DNA of 33,156 bases from Pseudovibrio sp. JCM 19062 (GTDB taxonomy: Bacteria > Pseudomonadota > Alphaproteobacteria > Rhizobiales > Stappiaceae): assembly GCA_001310715.1 (NCBI GenBank), contig BAXV01000041.1, positions 1-33,156 on the forward strand, written 5' to 3'. The position numbers and the translations under genes are program-made. This document shows positions 1 through 10,146 of the stretch, in pieces. The notes beneath the pieces were generated by a model. That model had not been told where the DNA came from. It ran no database searches and saw only the letters and a list, made by a program, of their open reading frames with translations. Numbering within the stretch: the stretch's first letter is position 1; each line of letters begins with the position of its first letter.

Positions 1-1
1 T

Positions 2-391
2 TGCAGGCAGCGCTGGGCGAATGGGCGTCTTGCTATCGGGGAGCCGGAGACAGTGCCTGCCGGGCGTTATGGCAAACAGGCGCTAACCCATCTCGGGTTG
101 TGGGAGAGTGTGGCCCCTCGGGTCGCGCCGGTGGAGAATGTGCGCATTGCTCTGGCGGCGGCTGCGCGGGGTGAAGTGCCGATGGCGCTGGTCTATTCTT
201 CTGACGCTCAAGTGGAGCAAGGAGTGCGTGTGCTTGCGAAAATTCCGCAGGACAGTCATGATCCCATTGTTATTCCCGGAGCGTTGACCACAATGCATTC
301 GGAGAGTAGCGCGGAGTTTTTAGAGTTTTTGACGAGTGCTGAAGGGCAGGAGATCTTTCGGGCACATGGTTTCAAAGTGAGCGGCGATTGA
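2..391 (+). CDS. modA: Molybdate ABC transporter substrate-binding protein ModA (C-terminal part)
   Basis: This is the C-terminal end of a periplasmic molybdate-binding protein; the gene begins left of the window. The frame is open from base 2 and reads AIGEPETVPAGRYGKQAL, typical of the second lobe of ModA. It continues with ENVRIALAAAARGEVPMALVYSSDA, the hinge and ligand-pocket region of the family, and ends EFLTSAEGQEIFRAHGF, a standard ModA terminus. The TGA stop overlaps the TTG start of modB (TTGA), so the two are probably translationally coupled. ModA delivers molybdate or tungstate to the ModBC importer. The signal peptide and first lobe are not visible. Confidence 0.9.
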   Translation, partial: CRQRWANGRLAIGEPETVPAGRYGKQALTHLGLWESVAPRVAPVENVRIALAAAARGEVPMALVYSSDAQVEQGVRVLAKIPQDSHDPIVIPGALTTMHSESSAEFLEFLTSAEGQEIFRAHGFKVSGD

Positions 392-1094
392 GCTTTTATC
401 TGACGGATGCAGAATGGGAAGCGATCCGGCTGTCGTTGCAGGTTGCGGGCCTTGCGCTTGCGATTGCGCTGCCGCCTGCGGTTCTGCTCGGCTATGCTCT
501 TGCCCGCTGGAGGTTTCCCGGTCGTACGCTGCTGAATGCGCTTGTGCATTTACCGATTGTGCTGCCGCCTGTGGTGACAGGTTATGTGTTGCTGGTGCTG
601 TTTGGCCGGCAGGGCGTGTTGGGCGCCTTTTTTTGCTGATGTGTTTGGCATTGTGTTCGCCTTCCGCTGGACGGGGGCTGCGCTGGCGGCGGGGATCATG
701 GCGTTTCCGCTGATCATTCGTCCGGTGAAGCTTTCCTTTGAGCTTTCCGATGGCCAGCTGGAAGAAGCGGCGCATTCGCTTGGCACATCACGGCTTCGCA
801 CTTTTTTTGCTGATTACGTTGCCGCTGGCGCTGCCGGGTATCCTGAGTGGGGCGATCCTCGGGTTTGCCAAGGCGATGGGGGAGTTTGGGGCAACGATCA
901 CGTTTGTTTCCAACATTCCCGGTGAGACACGGACGCTGTCACTGGCGCTTTATACCGAGATGCAGAGCCTTTCTGGTGATCAGGGGGCGATCCGGCTGAC
1001 TGTGATTGCGATTGTGGTTTCCATCTGTGCTCTGGTGTTCTCCGAGGTGATCTCAAGGCGTCTTTCCCGCAAGTTGGGAGGGCAGCATGATTGA
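388..1094 (+). CDS. modB: Molybdate ABC transporter permease ModB (two frameshifts)
   Basis: Inner-membrane permease of the molybdate importer. The start is TTG at 388, overlapping the modA stop. The reading frame moves by one base at a T7 run (628-634) and again at a second T7 run (802-808). With each run at six T, the protein is continuous: LGAFFADVFGIVFAF across the first and RLRTFFLITLPLALPGIL across the second. The repaired length is 234 residues, normal for ModB. The conserved inner-membrane EAA loop is visible as EEAAHSLGTSRLRTFF followed by LPLALPGILSGAILGFAKAMGEFG. The stop overlaps the modC start by 8 bases. Both lesions lie in equal homopolymers, so base-calling error is the first explanation. 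Confidence 0.88.
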
Positions 1095-2152
1095 TGTTGA
1101 TGTTTCCAGCCAGTTGGGCGACTTCTCGCTTTCCGCCAAGTTTACGGTGAACGGTGGGATTACAGCGATCTTTGGTCGCTCGGGGGCTGGCAAGTCCTCG
1201 CTGATCCGCATGATTGCGGGGCTTTCGGCTCCAGATCGCGGACGTATTGCGCTGGGCGAGCGGGTTGTGTTTGATCGGGCGGCTTCCATCAATGTGCCTG
1301 TTCAGCAGCGCGGTGTCGGCATGGTGTTTCAGGATGCCCGCCTGTTTCCGCATATGAGCGTGGAGCGGAACTTGCTTTACAGCCAGTGGGCGGCTGGGCG
1401 TCACTCTGCTGTTGGTTTGGGTGAGATTGCCGAGCTGTTGGGGATTTCTCATTTGCTCAAGCGACGACCGCATGGGCTTTCTGGTGGCGAGAAGCAGAGA
1501 GTGGCGATTGGGCGTGCGCTGCTTTCCAATCCGCAAATCCTTGTGCTGGATGAGCCGCTGGCTTCGCTGGACGCCTCGCGCAAGGCGGAGATCTTGCCGT
1601 ATCTTCTGAAGCTGAAGAACGAGTTTGGCATTCCCATGCTTTATGTGAGCCATAGTCTGGGTGAGATTGAGCAGCTGGCGGATACACTGGTGCTGCTGGA
1701 TGCGGGTACTGTGATGGCGCATGGGCCGATTGCGCAGATGCTGAGTAATCTGGAACTGCCTCAGTTAGCGAGTGGGCCGGATGCGGCTCACTGTTGTTTG
1801 CCAAGCTGGATCACTATGATGCGCACTGGCAGATCACTGAGTTTGGTTTGGAAGGACAGACCTTGCAATTGCCCGGTATGCTGGGCGAGGTGGGGCAGGA
1901 TGCGCGTATTCGCATTAAGGCGAAGGATGTGGCTCTTGCGCGCAAAGCGCCTGATGAAGCTTCCATCCGTAATGTGCTCTCCGTTGTGATTGAGGGTGTT
2001 ACGGAGACCTCTGGCCTTATGCTGAGGTGGATTGTAAGGTCGGGGAACAGCACTTGCGGGCGCGGCTGACACGCCACTCGGTGCATGAGTTGCAGCTGGC
2101 TGCGGGGCAACAGGTATTTGCTTTGATTAAAAGTGTTGCGCTAGACCAGTGA
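1087..2152 (+). CDS. modC: Molybdate ABC transporter ATPase ModC (two frameshifts)
   Basis: ATPase that powers molybdate import through ModB. Visible are Walker A GRSGAGKS (residues 30-37), the Q-loop in VFQDARLFPHM, the signature LSGGEKQR (131-138), Walker B with LDEPLASLD (from 154) and the switch histidine at 189 in YVSHS. After the ATPase domain the frame is lost near 1785 and again near 2016, each by one missing base. Repair restores FAKLDHYDAHWQITEF and then YAEVDCKVGEQHLRARL, which together form the C-terminal MOP/TOBE molybdate-binding domain. The repaired length is 355 residues, usual for ModC. Last gene of the modABC cluster. Confidence 0.9.
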
Positions 2153-2300
2153 GTAAACACGGGTTAAACCGTAGATGATTGAGCGTATTTAAGCGATGTC
2201 ACGGGAGGCGTCGCAGCTACCGTATGTCTTCACGCGTATCCTTATGGAGACCCCTCGTGTTTTCGGGGATGCGCTCTAACCTGCGTATCGGACAAGTGAC

Positions 2301-4150
2301 GTGAGACGGAAGAGCAGATCAGAGCAGCGATGGCATCGGGTGTCCAGAGTGGCGCTCATGATGTTTGTGCTGTTTGCGCTCATAGTTGCCTGGGTTGCGA
2401 TGAAGCTGAGCAGTCAGTTTTATATGGCTGACCTACAGCTGCGCAGTCAGGCGACTTTGTCCGTACAGGCTGCCGGGCTTGAGAAGTATCTCGACAAATA
2501 CCGTTTGCTGCCACCATTGCTGGCGCAGCGCTCTGACATTGTGCGGATACTTGCCGATAATGAGCATGAGCGCGGGCAGAATGTTGCCAAAGTGATTGCG
2601 GGCATGTCTGGTGCGCAGGAGGTTTGGTTTCAAAAGCCTGAGGGTGAGATTGTTGCCTCCAACCTGATTGATACTGCCAGCCTCGCGGAACAGGGTATGT
2701 CTTCTTATGGGGATGCGTTGCAAGCTGCGCGGCAAGGGCGGCTTGGCCGGCAGTTGGTGCATGCCCGCAATGGCGGAGCCGCCAGTTACGTCTTTATCGC
2801 GCCTGTGCGGCAGGGTGAGCAGGATTATGGATTCATCGCTGTGCGCGTCAGCCTTGAAGAGGTGGAGCAAAACTGGGCGCTTTCCAAGGACCGGTTGGTT
2901 GCTGTTGATCAGAACGGTATTGTGGTGGCGACCAATCAGGCGAGCTGGCGCGGAGAGCGTCTGTTTACGCAGCGCACCGCACGAAATGGGCGTGCTGCGG
3001 GTGCGCAGAACGGTGTGATTGAGCGGCGCTGGGAGGATCAGGACTTCCAGCTGGTGCGCCTGAACCCGCCGCTCAACAAATCCAACTTCCAGATGACCGA
3101 GCAGGACCTTCCGGTTTTGAACTGGCAGGTGGCGCTGTTTGCGGATACGGCGCAGGTTCGCCAGCAAGCTATCTGGGCCGCGCTTGTTGCTTTGCTTTTG
3201 TGTGTGGTGAGCAGTGGTCTGTTCTGGATGGCAGGGGAGCGACGGCGGCGCTTGCTGGAGCGTATGCGGCAGGACAAGGATTATGCGGAGCGGTTGGAAG
3301 AGCGGGTGCATGAGCGCACACGAGAGCTTTCCACCATGAATGCTCTACTAGCGCAGGAAGTGCGAGAGCGTGAGGTGGCCGAAAGGAATTGCAGCAGGCG
3401 CAGGCAGCTGGTGCAATCTGCCAAGCTTGCGACGCTGGGTGAAATGTCTGCCGCGATCTCTCACGAATTCAATCAGCCGCTGGGCGCGATCCGTACCCAC
3501 TCTGAAAATGCGCAGGTGTTGATCGAGAGTGGTAAGTCAGATCGGGCGCTCAAGAGCCTTGGCAAGATTGTTGCATGGTGGAGCGGATGGCAGCGATCAG
3601 TCAGATACTGAAAGGGTTTACCCGTAAAGCTGGTCGTGATCTGATGCCGGTGAAGGTTTCTGCCGTTATTGGCGAAGTGCTGATGCTGACAGGACCGCGC
3701 TGCAAACAGATGGGCGTGCGGCCTGAGGTGTTGCAGGCTGATAAATCTCTCGAGGTTCTTGCGGGTCAGGTTCGGCTGTCACAGGTGCTGATGAACCTGA
3801 TGAGCAATGCGCTGGATGCGATGAAGGCGCAGGACGGTCCGCTGATCCGGATTTCGGTTTCCCGCCAAGCGCAGCAAGTGGTCATTCGTTTTGAGGACAA
3901 TGGGCCGGGCGTGCCGGATGATGTTGCCGCGAGCATATTTGATCCGTTCTTCACCACAAAGGATGTGGGGGAAGGATTGGGGCTTGGTCTGTCCATTGCC
4001 TTTAAAATAATCAAGGACCTTGAAGGCGAGCTGCGCTATGAACAGTCCGAGCTTGGCGGTGCTTGTTTTGTGATTGTGCTGCAGGATGCGGCAGCTCTTT
4101 CCGGCGATCCTAAGGAAGAAGAAATTGAGTATGGACGTATGGGCGATTGA
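2301..4150 (+). CDS. dctB: Sensor histidine kinase DctB-like, C4-dicarboxylate sensing (frameshifted)
   Basis: Membrane sensor kinase expected to detect C4-dicarboxylates and phosphorylate DctD. It has an N-terminal membrane segment (VALMMFVLFALIVAWVAM), a large periplasmic sensor region, a second membrane segment near residue 295 and a coiled linker ERLEERVHERTRELS. The H-box AISHEFNQPLGAIRTH has the acceptor His at about residue 388. The ATP-binding domain shows the N-box LMNLMSNALDAM, FEDNGPGVPDD and GEGLGLGLSIA. The frame is lost by one missing base near 3571. Around 3388-3410 the residues NCSRRRQ look like a locally shifted reading of ELQQAQAELVQ. The GTG start at 2301 is a choice; an internal ATG at 2358 is possible. 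Repaired length about 616 residues. Confidence 0.87.
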
Positions 4151-5497
4151 TAAAGCACCATTCTTCTGGTCGATGACGACGAGGACATGCGTGAGGCGCT
4201 GGTTGAAGGGCTGGAACTGGCTGACTACAACGTGATGGGGTTTTCCCGCGCTGAGCAAGCGCTGGAGCACATTACGCATGAGTTCTACGGCGTTCTGGTC
4301 AGCGATATCCGCATGCCGAAGATGGGTGGCTTTGATCTGATGAAAGCGGCCTTCGAGATCGACAGTGCGTTGCCTGTGGTGCTGATTACCGGCCACGGGG
4401 ATGTGCCGCTGGCGGTGGAGGCTATGCGCGCCGGAGCCTACGACTTCAAGGAGAAGCCGTTTCCTGTCAGTGGGCTGGTCACCGTTCTTCAGCGGGGTTT
4501 GGAGAAGCGCCGCCTGACGCTGGAAAACCGTGTGCTGCGTGAGGAGCTGGGCAAGCTCTCCGGACTGGAAGAGCGCATTGTCGGCAAGTCGCCCTCCATG
4601 GAAGCCCTGCGCAATATGATTACTGCGCTGTCTGGCACGGATGCGGATGTGCTTATTCTGGGTGAGACCGGCTCAGGCAAGGAAGTGGTTGCCCGTGCTC
4701 TGCATGAGGAAGGCGTGCGTAAGGATGGGCCGTTTGTGGCACTTAACTGCGGGGCGTTACCAGCGGATATCATCGAGAGTGAGCTTTTTGGACATGAGAA
4801 GGGGGCCTTTACCGGTGCCAGTGGTCAGCGCATTGGTAAGCTGGAACATGCCCATGGCGGGACTGTGTTTCTGGATGAAATCGAGTCCATGCCCTTGGAC
4901 TTGCAGGTAAAGTTGCTGCGGGTTTTTGAGACGCGGAGCATTGAGCGGCTTGGGTCGAACAAATCCATTCCGCTGGATCTGCGTTTTGTGGCGGCGACCA
5001 AGGAGGATCTCGAAGCGGCCTCCAATGAAGGGCGGTTCCGGAAGGATCTGTTTTATCGTCTTAACGTGATCACACTGGCTATTCCTCCGTTGCGGGAGCG
5101 GCTGGAAGATGTCCCAGTGTTGTTCCACTATCTGACGCGCGGGGCGCGGGCGCGATACCGGAAAGAAGTGCCGGAGATTTCGAGAGAGTTTCTTTCAGAG
5201 TTAATGCAGCGCGACTGGCCGGGTAATGTGCGTGAACTGCGCAATGTGGCGGACCGGTTCGTGTTGGGACTGGAGGCGCAATCGAAGCCGGTGGCTGGCG
5301 GTGGCAGTGTTGCCGGGGCGCAGAGCGGAACGCTGGCGGAGCGTGTAAGTGCCTATGAGCGCGATATTATTGCTGCTGAACTTGAGAAGAATGACGGCAA
5401 AATCAAGCCGACCTATGAGGCGCTGTGTGTGTCTCGTAAAGCGCTTTACGAGAAAATGAAAAAGTACGGTTTGAGCAAGGATGAAGTTGGGGAGTAG
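4131..5497 (+). CDS. dctD: Sigma-54-dependent response regulator DctD-like (frameshift near start)
   Basis: NtrC-family activator of dicarboxylate transport genes. The receiver domain has LLVDDDED, phosphoacceptor D59 in [12 protein letters not shown]87 in LITGHGD and K109 in FKEKP. The AAA+ domain has Walker A GETGSGKE, the sigma-54 contact loop EKGAFTGA and Walker [12 protein letters not shown] Fis-type helix-turn-helix closes the protein ([22 protein letters not shown]). I place the start at ATG 4131, overlapping the end of dctB by 20 bases. One C appears to be missing near 4158; restoring it joins [10 protein letters not shown] to [10 protein letters not shown] start at ATG 4187 would cut off the first receiver aspartates. 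Repaired length 455 residues. Confidence 0.92.
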
Positions 5498-5500
5498 GTA

Positions 5501-5518
5501 TGTGTCGAATTCGACACA
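5501..5518. promoter_or_regulatory. 18-bp perfect palindrome: candidate DctD upstream activator site, may also terminate dctD
   Basis: TGTGTCGAATTCGACACA is an exact palindrome starting three bases after the dctD stop and about 97 bases upstream of the -24 element of dctP. The position suits an NtrC-type enhancer site, and the TGTG...CACA ends resemble known DctD sites. It is followed by TTTTT, so a 7-bp hairpin with an AATT loop could also act as a terminator for dctD. Both roles are inferred. Confidence 0.7.
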
Positions 5519-5533
5519 TTTTTGAGTAATTAA

Positions 5534-5551
5534 TGTTACTTATTCGTAACA
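5534..5551. promoter_or_regulatory. Inverted repeat, possible second activator site
   Basis: TGTTAC-N6-GTAACA lies 15 bases after the first palindrome and upstream of the dctP promoter. DctD in rhizobia binds two tandem sites, one strong and one weak. This imperfectly related repeat could be the weaker one or a site for another regulator. Confidence 0.4.
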
Positions 5552-5614
5552 AATGCAGAATGAATAATTAGGTGAAATTGCGTAAGTAACTGTAATTATT
5601 GTAAGTATTAAAAC

Positions 5615-5630
5615 TGGCATGCGAATTGCT
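5615..5630 (+). promoter_or_regulatory. Sigma-54 (-24/-12) promoter of dctPQM
   Basis: TGGCATGCGAATTGCT matches the RpoN consensus TGGCACG-N4-TTGCW except for one base, with exact spacing between the GG and GC elements. It sits about 47 bases upstream of the dctP start and downstream of the palindrome proposed for DctD, which is itself a sigma-54 activator. Confidence 0.85.
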
Positions 5631-5676
5631 TTTAGTGTCGTGAGGGGCTTTGCTCCGTTCCATCTGGGAGGATACT

Positions 5677-6678
5677 ATGAAGAAATTGATTAGCGCTGCC
5701 ACAGTTTCAGCAGGCATGTTTGTCGCACCTCAGGCTTTTGCTGCTGAAGCGTGTGATCCGGGTGAAGTTGTTATCAAGTTCAGTCACGTTGTGTCCGCGA
5801 CAGGCCACCCAAAGGGTGATTTCGCGACTGCACTTGCTGAGCGCATCAACACCGAGATGGATGGTAAGGCCTGTATGCAGGTGTTCCCAAGCTCTCAGCT
5901 GTTTGATGACGACAAGGTGATGGAAGCTCTGCTGCTTGGCGACGTTCAGATCGCTGCGCCTTCTCTTTCCAAGTTTGAAGCTTACACTCTTAAGTACCGT
6001 GTGTTTGACCTTCCGTTCTTGTTCTCTGACATGAACGCCGTGAACAACTTCACTCAGGGTCCAAAGGGTCAGGAACTGCTGGGTGCGATGTCCGACATCG
6101 GCTTTGTTGGTCTGGGCTACGTTTACAACGGTATCAAGCACTTCTCTGCGAACAAACCTTTGTTGACGCCTACTGATGCGAGTGGCCTGAAATTCCGTGT
6201 TCAGACCTCTGATGTTGCTGTTGCAATGATTGAAGCAATGGAAGCGAATGCTCAGAAACTTGCGTTTAAAGAAGTGTACGGCGCTCTGCAGACCGGTGTT
6301 GTTGATGGCCAGGAAAACACATGGTCCAACATCTACACCAAGAAGTTCTTTGAAGTTCAGGACGGCATTACAGAAACCAGCCACCAGCTGCTGTCTTACC
6401 TCGCTGTGACTTCACAGGAATGGCTTGACAGTCTCGACCCAGCTGTTCGCGATCAGTTCATCACTATCTTCACCGAAGTGAACAATGAAGCGAACGCTCG
6501 TTCTTCCGCTATCAACGAAGCTAACAAGCAGAAGATCATTGAGTCTGGTGCAGAAGTGCGCACTTTGACACCAGAGCAGCGTCAGCAGTGGGTTGATGTA
6601 ATGAAGCCTGTATGGGGCCAGTTTGCTGATGACATCGGTCAGGACGTGATCGACGCTGCCGTAGCGGCAAACAACTAA
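5677..6678 (+). CDS. dctP: TRAP transporter substrate-binding protein DctP
   Basis: Periplasmic binding protein that captures a C4-dicarboxylate (succinate, malate, fumarate is the usual range) and delivers it to the DctQM permease. I choose ATG 5677, preceded by GGGAGGA at 5667-5673. It gives a signal peptide MKKLISAATVSAGMFVAPQAFAA with cleavage after AFA. Family features are IKFSHVVSATGHPKG, the ligand-binding region GLKFRVQTSDV with the conserved Arg, and GALQTGVVDGQEN. Length is 333 residues, normal for DctP. First gene of the TRAP operon, intact, and close to the orphan paralogue at 9051-10063. Confidence 0.93.
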   Translation: MKKLISAATVSAGMFVAPQAFAAEACDPGEVVIKFSHVVSATGHPKGDFATALAERINTEMDGKACMQVFPSSQLFDDDKVMEALLLGDVQIAAPSLSKFEAYTLKYRVFDLPFLFSDMNAVNNFTQGPKGQELLGAMSDIGFVGLGYVYNGIKHFSANKPLLTPTDASGLKFRVQTSDVAVAMIEAMEANAQKLAFKEVYGALQTGVVDGQENTWSNIYTKKFFEVQDGITETSHQLLSYLAVTSQEWLDSLDPAVRDQFITIFTEVNNEANARSSAINEANKQKIIESGAEVRTLTPEQRQQWVDVMKPVWGQFADDIGQDVIDAAVAANN

Positions 6679-6692
6679 TCCAAATAAAAAGA

Positions 6693-6722
6693 GGTCCGTC
6701 CGGTCATTGGATCGGGCGGACC
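6693..6722 (+). terminator. Intercistronic hairpin between dctP and dctQ
   Basis: GGTCCGTCCG pairs with CGGGCGGACC as a 10-bp stem with one G-T pair and a 10-base loop. No T run follows. Hairpins here are common in TRAP operons, where they protect or partly terminate the message so that DctP is made in excess over the permease subunits. Confidence 0.65.
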
Positions 6723-6735
6723 CAGAAAATCCACA

Positions 6736-7452
6736 ATGGTTTCTTTCGTTGTGCCGCCACACACTGGATTTGGCGTCACACATCGGGAAAAAGAGAATGC
6801 TGTTGCGGGGGAGGGTGCTTTGTCTCGACTAAACAAAATAATTGATGCTTTCGAAGAAGGGGTTATCGCCTCCATCCTTGCGTTGATGACGCTGGTTACC
6901 TTCTGGCAGGTTGTCATGCGGTACGGCTTTAACTCCGGCTGGGGGGGCGCCCTGCAGTTCACCCGCGTGCTGTTTGCATGGCTTATTCTTTTCGGCATGA
7001 GCTACGGTTTGAAGATTGGGGCACACCTTGGCGTTGATGCTTTCATCCGCCTGTTTCCCAAGCCTGTCTTCCGCACTTTCGGACTAATCGGCGCTCTGGT
7101 GACGCTGCTGTATGCGGCGCTGCTGTTTGATGCTGACTGGTTTGGCTGGTTGCTCGGACTTGATAACCGCGGTTCTACTGGTGGGGCCTATGACTATGTG
7201 GCGCGGTATTACAAGCTTCCGATTGGCATGGAAGATTTGAAGTTTCCTGAGTGGTATCAGGAGATGTTTGGCGTGAAAGAGCGCGTTCCGCGCTGGTGGG
7301 GCTATGTGATCCTGCCTATTGGTCTTGTGCTTCTTGCCTTCCGGTCATTGCAGATGTGCTGGCTCATCATAACGGGGCAACGGGACACGATGATTGCCGC
7401 GCACGAAGCTGAAGAGCTCGTTGAAGAAAATAAAGATGTTCTGAAGGACTAA
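6736..7452 (+). CDS. dctQ: TRAP transporter small permease DctQ
   Basis: Small membrane subunit of the TRAP transporter, linking DctP to the DctM permease. It has about four membrane segments: ASILALMTLVTFWQVVMRY, TRVLFAWLILFGMSYGLKI, GLIGALVTLLYAALLF and a C-terminal VILPIGLVLLAFRSLQ. The motif FTRVLFAWLILFGMSYGLK followed by GAHLGVDAF is characteristic of DctQ. At 238 residues it is longer than average, with an extra loop (residues about 145-185, GLDNRGSTGGAYDYVARYYK). The start at ATG 6736 adds an N-terminal tail of about 35 residues before the first helix; a later start cannot be excluded. The stop lies 5 bases before dctM. Confidence 0.9.
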   Translation: MVSFVVPPHTGFGVTHREKENAVAGEGALSRLNKIIDAFEEGVIASILALMTLVTFWQVVMRYGFNSGWGGALQFTRVLFAWLILFGMSYGLKIGAHLGVDAFIRLFPKPVFRTFGLIGALVTLLYAALLFDADWFGWLLGLDNRGSTGGAYDYVARYYKLPIGMEDLKFPEWYQEMFGVKERVPRWWGYVILPIGLVLLAFRSLQMCWLIITGQRDTMIAAHEAEELVEENKDVLKD

Positions 7453-7457
7453 GCTCA

Positions 7458-8858
7458 ATGGAAACCGCTGTTCTCTTTTTGCTGCTCTTCGGGCTGCTTC
7501 TCATCGGGGCTCCAATCGCGATTGCGCTTGGCTTGTCTTCCGTTCTCTTTATCGCACTGTTCTCACATGACTCCATGAGTTCCGTGACCATTCAGATGTT
7601 CAATGCGTCACAGAACTTCACCTTGCTTGCGATTCCGTTCTTCATTCTTGCATCCAGCTTTATGTCCACGGGTGGTGTTGCGCGCCGTATCGTGAACTTT
7701 GCGGTGGCGACTGTTGGCTGGGTGCGTGGTGGTCTGGCTATGGCTGGCGTGCTGGCCTGTATGATCTTTGCGGCGCTGTCCGGCTCCTCGCCAGCGACTG
7801 TGGTGGCGATTGGTACCATTGCGATTGCGGCGATGCGTCAGGCTGGTTACTCCAAGGAGTTTGCTGCCGGTATTATCGCCAACGCTGGTACGCTGGGTAT
7901 TCTGATCCCGCCTTCCATTGTGATGGTTGTTTATGCGGCAGCGACGAATGTTTCCGTTGGCCGTATGTTCCTTGCGGGTGTGATTCCGGGCATCGTTGCC
8001 GGTCTTATGTTGATGGGTGCAATCTACGTCATCGCGCGTAAGAAGAACCTGCCTTCGCAGCCATTCCCGAGCTTTAAGGTGCTGTGGTCCACCTTTGCTC
8101 AAGCTGCATTTGGCATGTTCCTTATCGTGATCATCCTTGGTGGTATTTATGCGGGCATCTTTACGCCGACGGAAGCTGCTGCTGTTGCTGCTGTTTATGC
8201 GTGTTTGATTGCTCTGTTCATCTACCGCGACATGGGTCCGCTGAAGGAAAAGAAATGGCGGAAGCCGGGTGAGAGCCTGATTGAAGCAGTGGGTCGTAAC
8301 ATTGGTTTGATCACTCTTTACTTTGTTCCCGCGTTGTTCCACCGAGATACGCGTAAGGTGCTGATCGAGAGTGGCAAGACCACGATCATGCTGATGTTCA
8401 TCATCGTGAACGCCTTGTTGTTTGCGCATACGCTGACTGCCGAACGCATTCCGCAGGTCATCACTGACTGGATGGTTGGCGCTGGTTTTGGATGGTTCAC
8501 CTTCCTGATTGTAGTCAACATAATCCTGCTGATTGGCGGGCAGTTCATGGAACCATCCGGCTTGTTGCTGATCGTGGCGCCGGTGGTGTTCCCGATTGGA
8601 CTGGAGCTGGGCGTTGATCCAATTCACCTGGGCATCATCATGGTGGTGAACATGGAGATTGGCATGATCACGCCGCCTATTGGGCTCAACCTGTTTGTGA
8701 CCTCGGGGATCACGGGCATGAGTCTGGTGCAGGTGGTGCGCGCTGCGGCTCCGTTTGTGATGGTTCTGCTGGTGTTCCTCGTTATGGTCACCTACCTGCC
8801 GTGGCTCTCCACAGCGCTGCCGACCTACATGATGGGGCCAGAGGTTGTGGTCAGGTAG
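7458..8858 (+). CDS. dctM: TRAP transporter large permease DctM
   Basis: Large permease that carries dicarboxylate through the inner membrane with sodium ions. It is 466 residues with about a dozen hydrophobic segments. Family motifs include LLFGLLLIGAPIAIALGLSS at the N-terminus, AALSGSSPATVVAIGTIAI, IIANAGTLGILIPPSIVMVVYA and NMEIGMITPPIGLNLFVTSGI. A hydrophilic insert (about residues 260-310, KEKKWRKPGESLIEAVGR) makes it longer than the usual 425-440 residues. It follows dctQ by 5 bases, and its own terminator follows. Intact. Confidence 0.93.
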   Translation: METAVLFLLLFGLLLIGAPIAIALGLSSVLFIALFSHDSMSSVTIQMFNASQNFTLLAIPFFILASSFMSTGGVARRIVNFAVATVGWVRGGLAMAGVLACMIFAALSGSSPATVVAIGTIAIAAMRQAGYSKEFAAGIIANAGTLGILIPPSIVMVVYAAATNVSVGRMFLAGVIPGIVAGLMLMGAIYVIARKKNLPSQPFPSFKVLWSTFAQAAFGMFLIVIILGGIYAGIFTPTEAAAVAAVYACLIALFIYRDMGPLKEKKWRKPGESLIEAVGRNIGLITLYFVPALFHRDTRKVLIESGKTTIMLMFIIVNALLFAHTLTAERIPQVITDWMVGAGFGWFTFLIVVNIILLIGGQFMEPSGLLLIVAPVVFPIGLELGVDPIHLGIIMVVNMEIGMITPPIGLNLFVTSGITGMSLVQVVRAAAPFVMVLLVFLVMVTYLPWLSTALPTYMMGPEVVVR

Positions 8859-8883
8859 GCGAACCTGAAATTGCTTTATATTG

Positions 8884-8913
8884 AAGGCCGGGGCACTTGC
8901 TCCGGCCTTTTTG
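8884..8913 (+). terminator. Rho-independent terminator of dctPQM
   Basis: GGCCGGGGC and GCTCCGGCC form a 9-bp stem (one G-T pair) around a four-base loop, followed by TTTTTG. It lies 26 bases after the dctM stop. Confidence 0.85.
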
Positions 8914-9013
8914 TTTCTCTGCTTATTTGAGGTTAATGTCGGCCAATATCTTAGGACTATCTTTGTGAGCTGTGCTCATAGCTAACTTTTGGTTTAGTCC
9001 GATCAGTCAGGTA

Positions 9014-9028
9014 CTGAGGGGCATTGCT
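9014..9028 (+). promoter_or_regulatory. Leader element shared with dctP
   Basis: TGAGGGGCATTGCTC here matches TGAGGGGCTTTGCTC at 5641-5655 in 14 of 15 bases. Both lie 22-37 bases before a DctP-type start codon. Each can fold as GGGGC-loop-GCTC(C/T). The sequence is seen directly; a role in mRNA stability or translation is inferred. Confidence 0.5.
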
Positions 9029-9050
9029 CTAGCTCTTGAGTGAGGTACCT

Positions 9051-10063
<1,013 letters not shown>

Positions 10064-10114
10064 ACGTTTCCCGCATGACGATTTAAGAGTATTGCGTGCG
10101 TACATCTAAGTTCT

Positions 10115-10132
10115 ATGATCAATGTTGATCAT
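10115..10132. promoter_or_regulatory. Perfect inverted repeat, candidate operator of the HTH-citrate synthase gene
   Basis: ATGATCAA-TG-TTGATCAT has two exact 8-base arms and ends 14 bases before the start codon of a protein with an N-terminal MerR-like helix-turn-helix. A dyad at this place would overlap the promoter or the ribosome entry region. Autoregulation by the protein's own HTH is an inference. Confidence 0.6.
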
Positions 10133-10146
10133 ACAATAGGTGCGTC

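Noticed and set aside
2251..2268. Terminator after modC
   Set aside because: Only a four-base CCCC/GGGG stem with a long loop and no T run; too weak to call.
7608..8627. Long open frame antisense to dctM
   Set aside because: It is the mirror of a strongly conserved membrane protein gene, is rich in His, Arg and Asn, and shows no domain pattern. Similar antisense frames over dctB, trhP and leuB were dropped for the same reason.
8990..9028. Sigma-54 promoter in front of the orphan dctP
   Set aside because: A TTGC occurs within the leader word, but no GG element stands at the required distance, and the segment aligned with the dctP promoter lacks the -12 GC.
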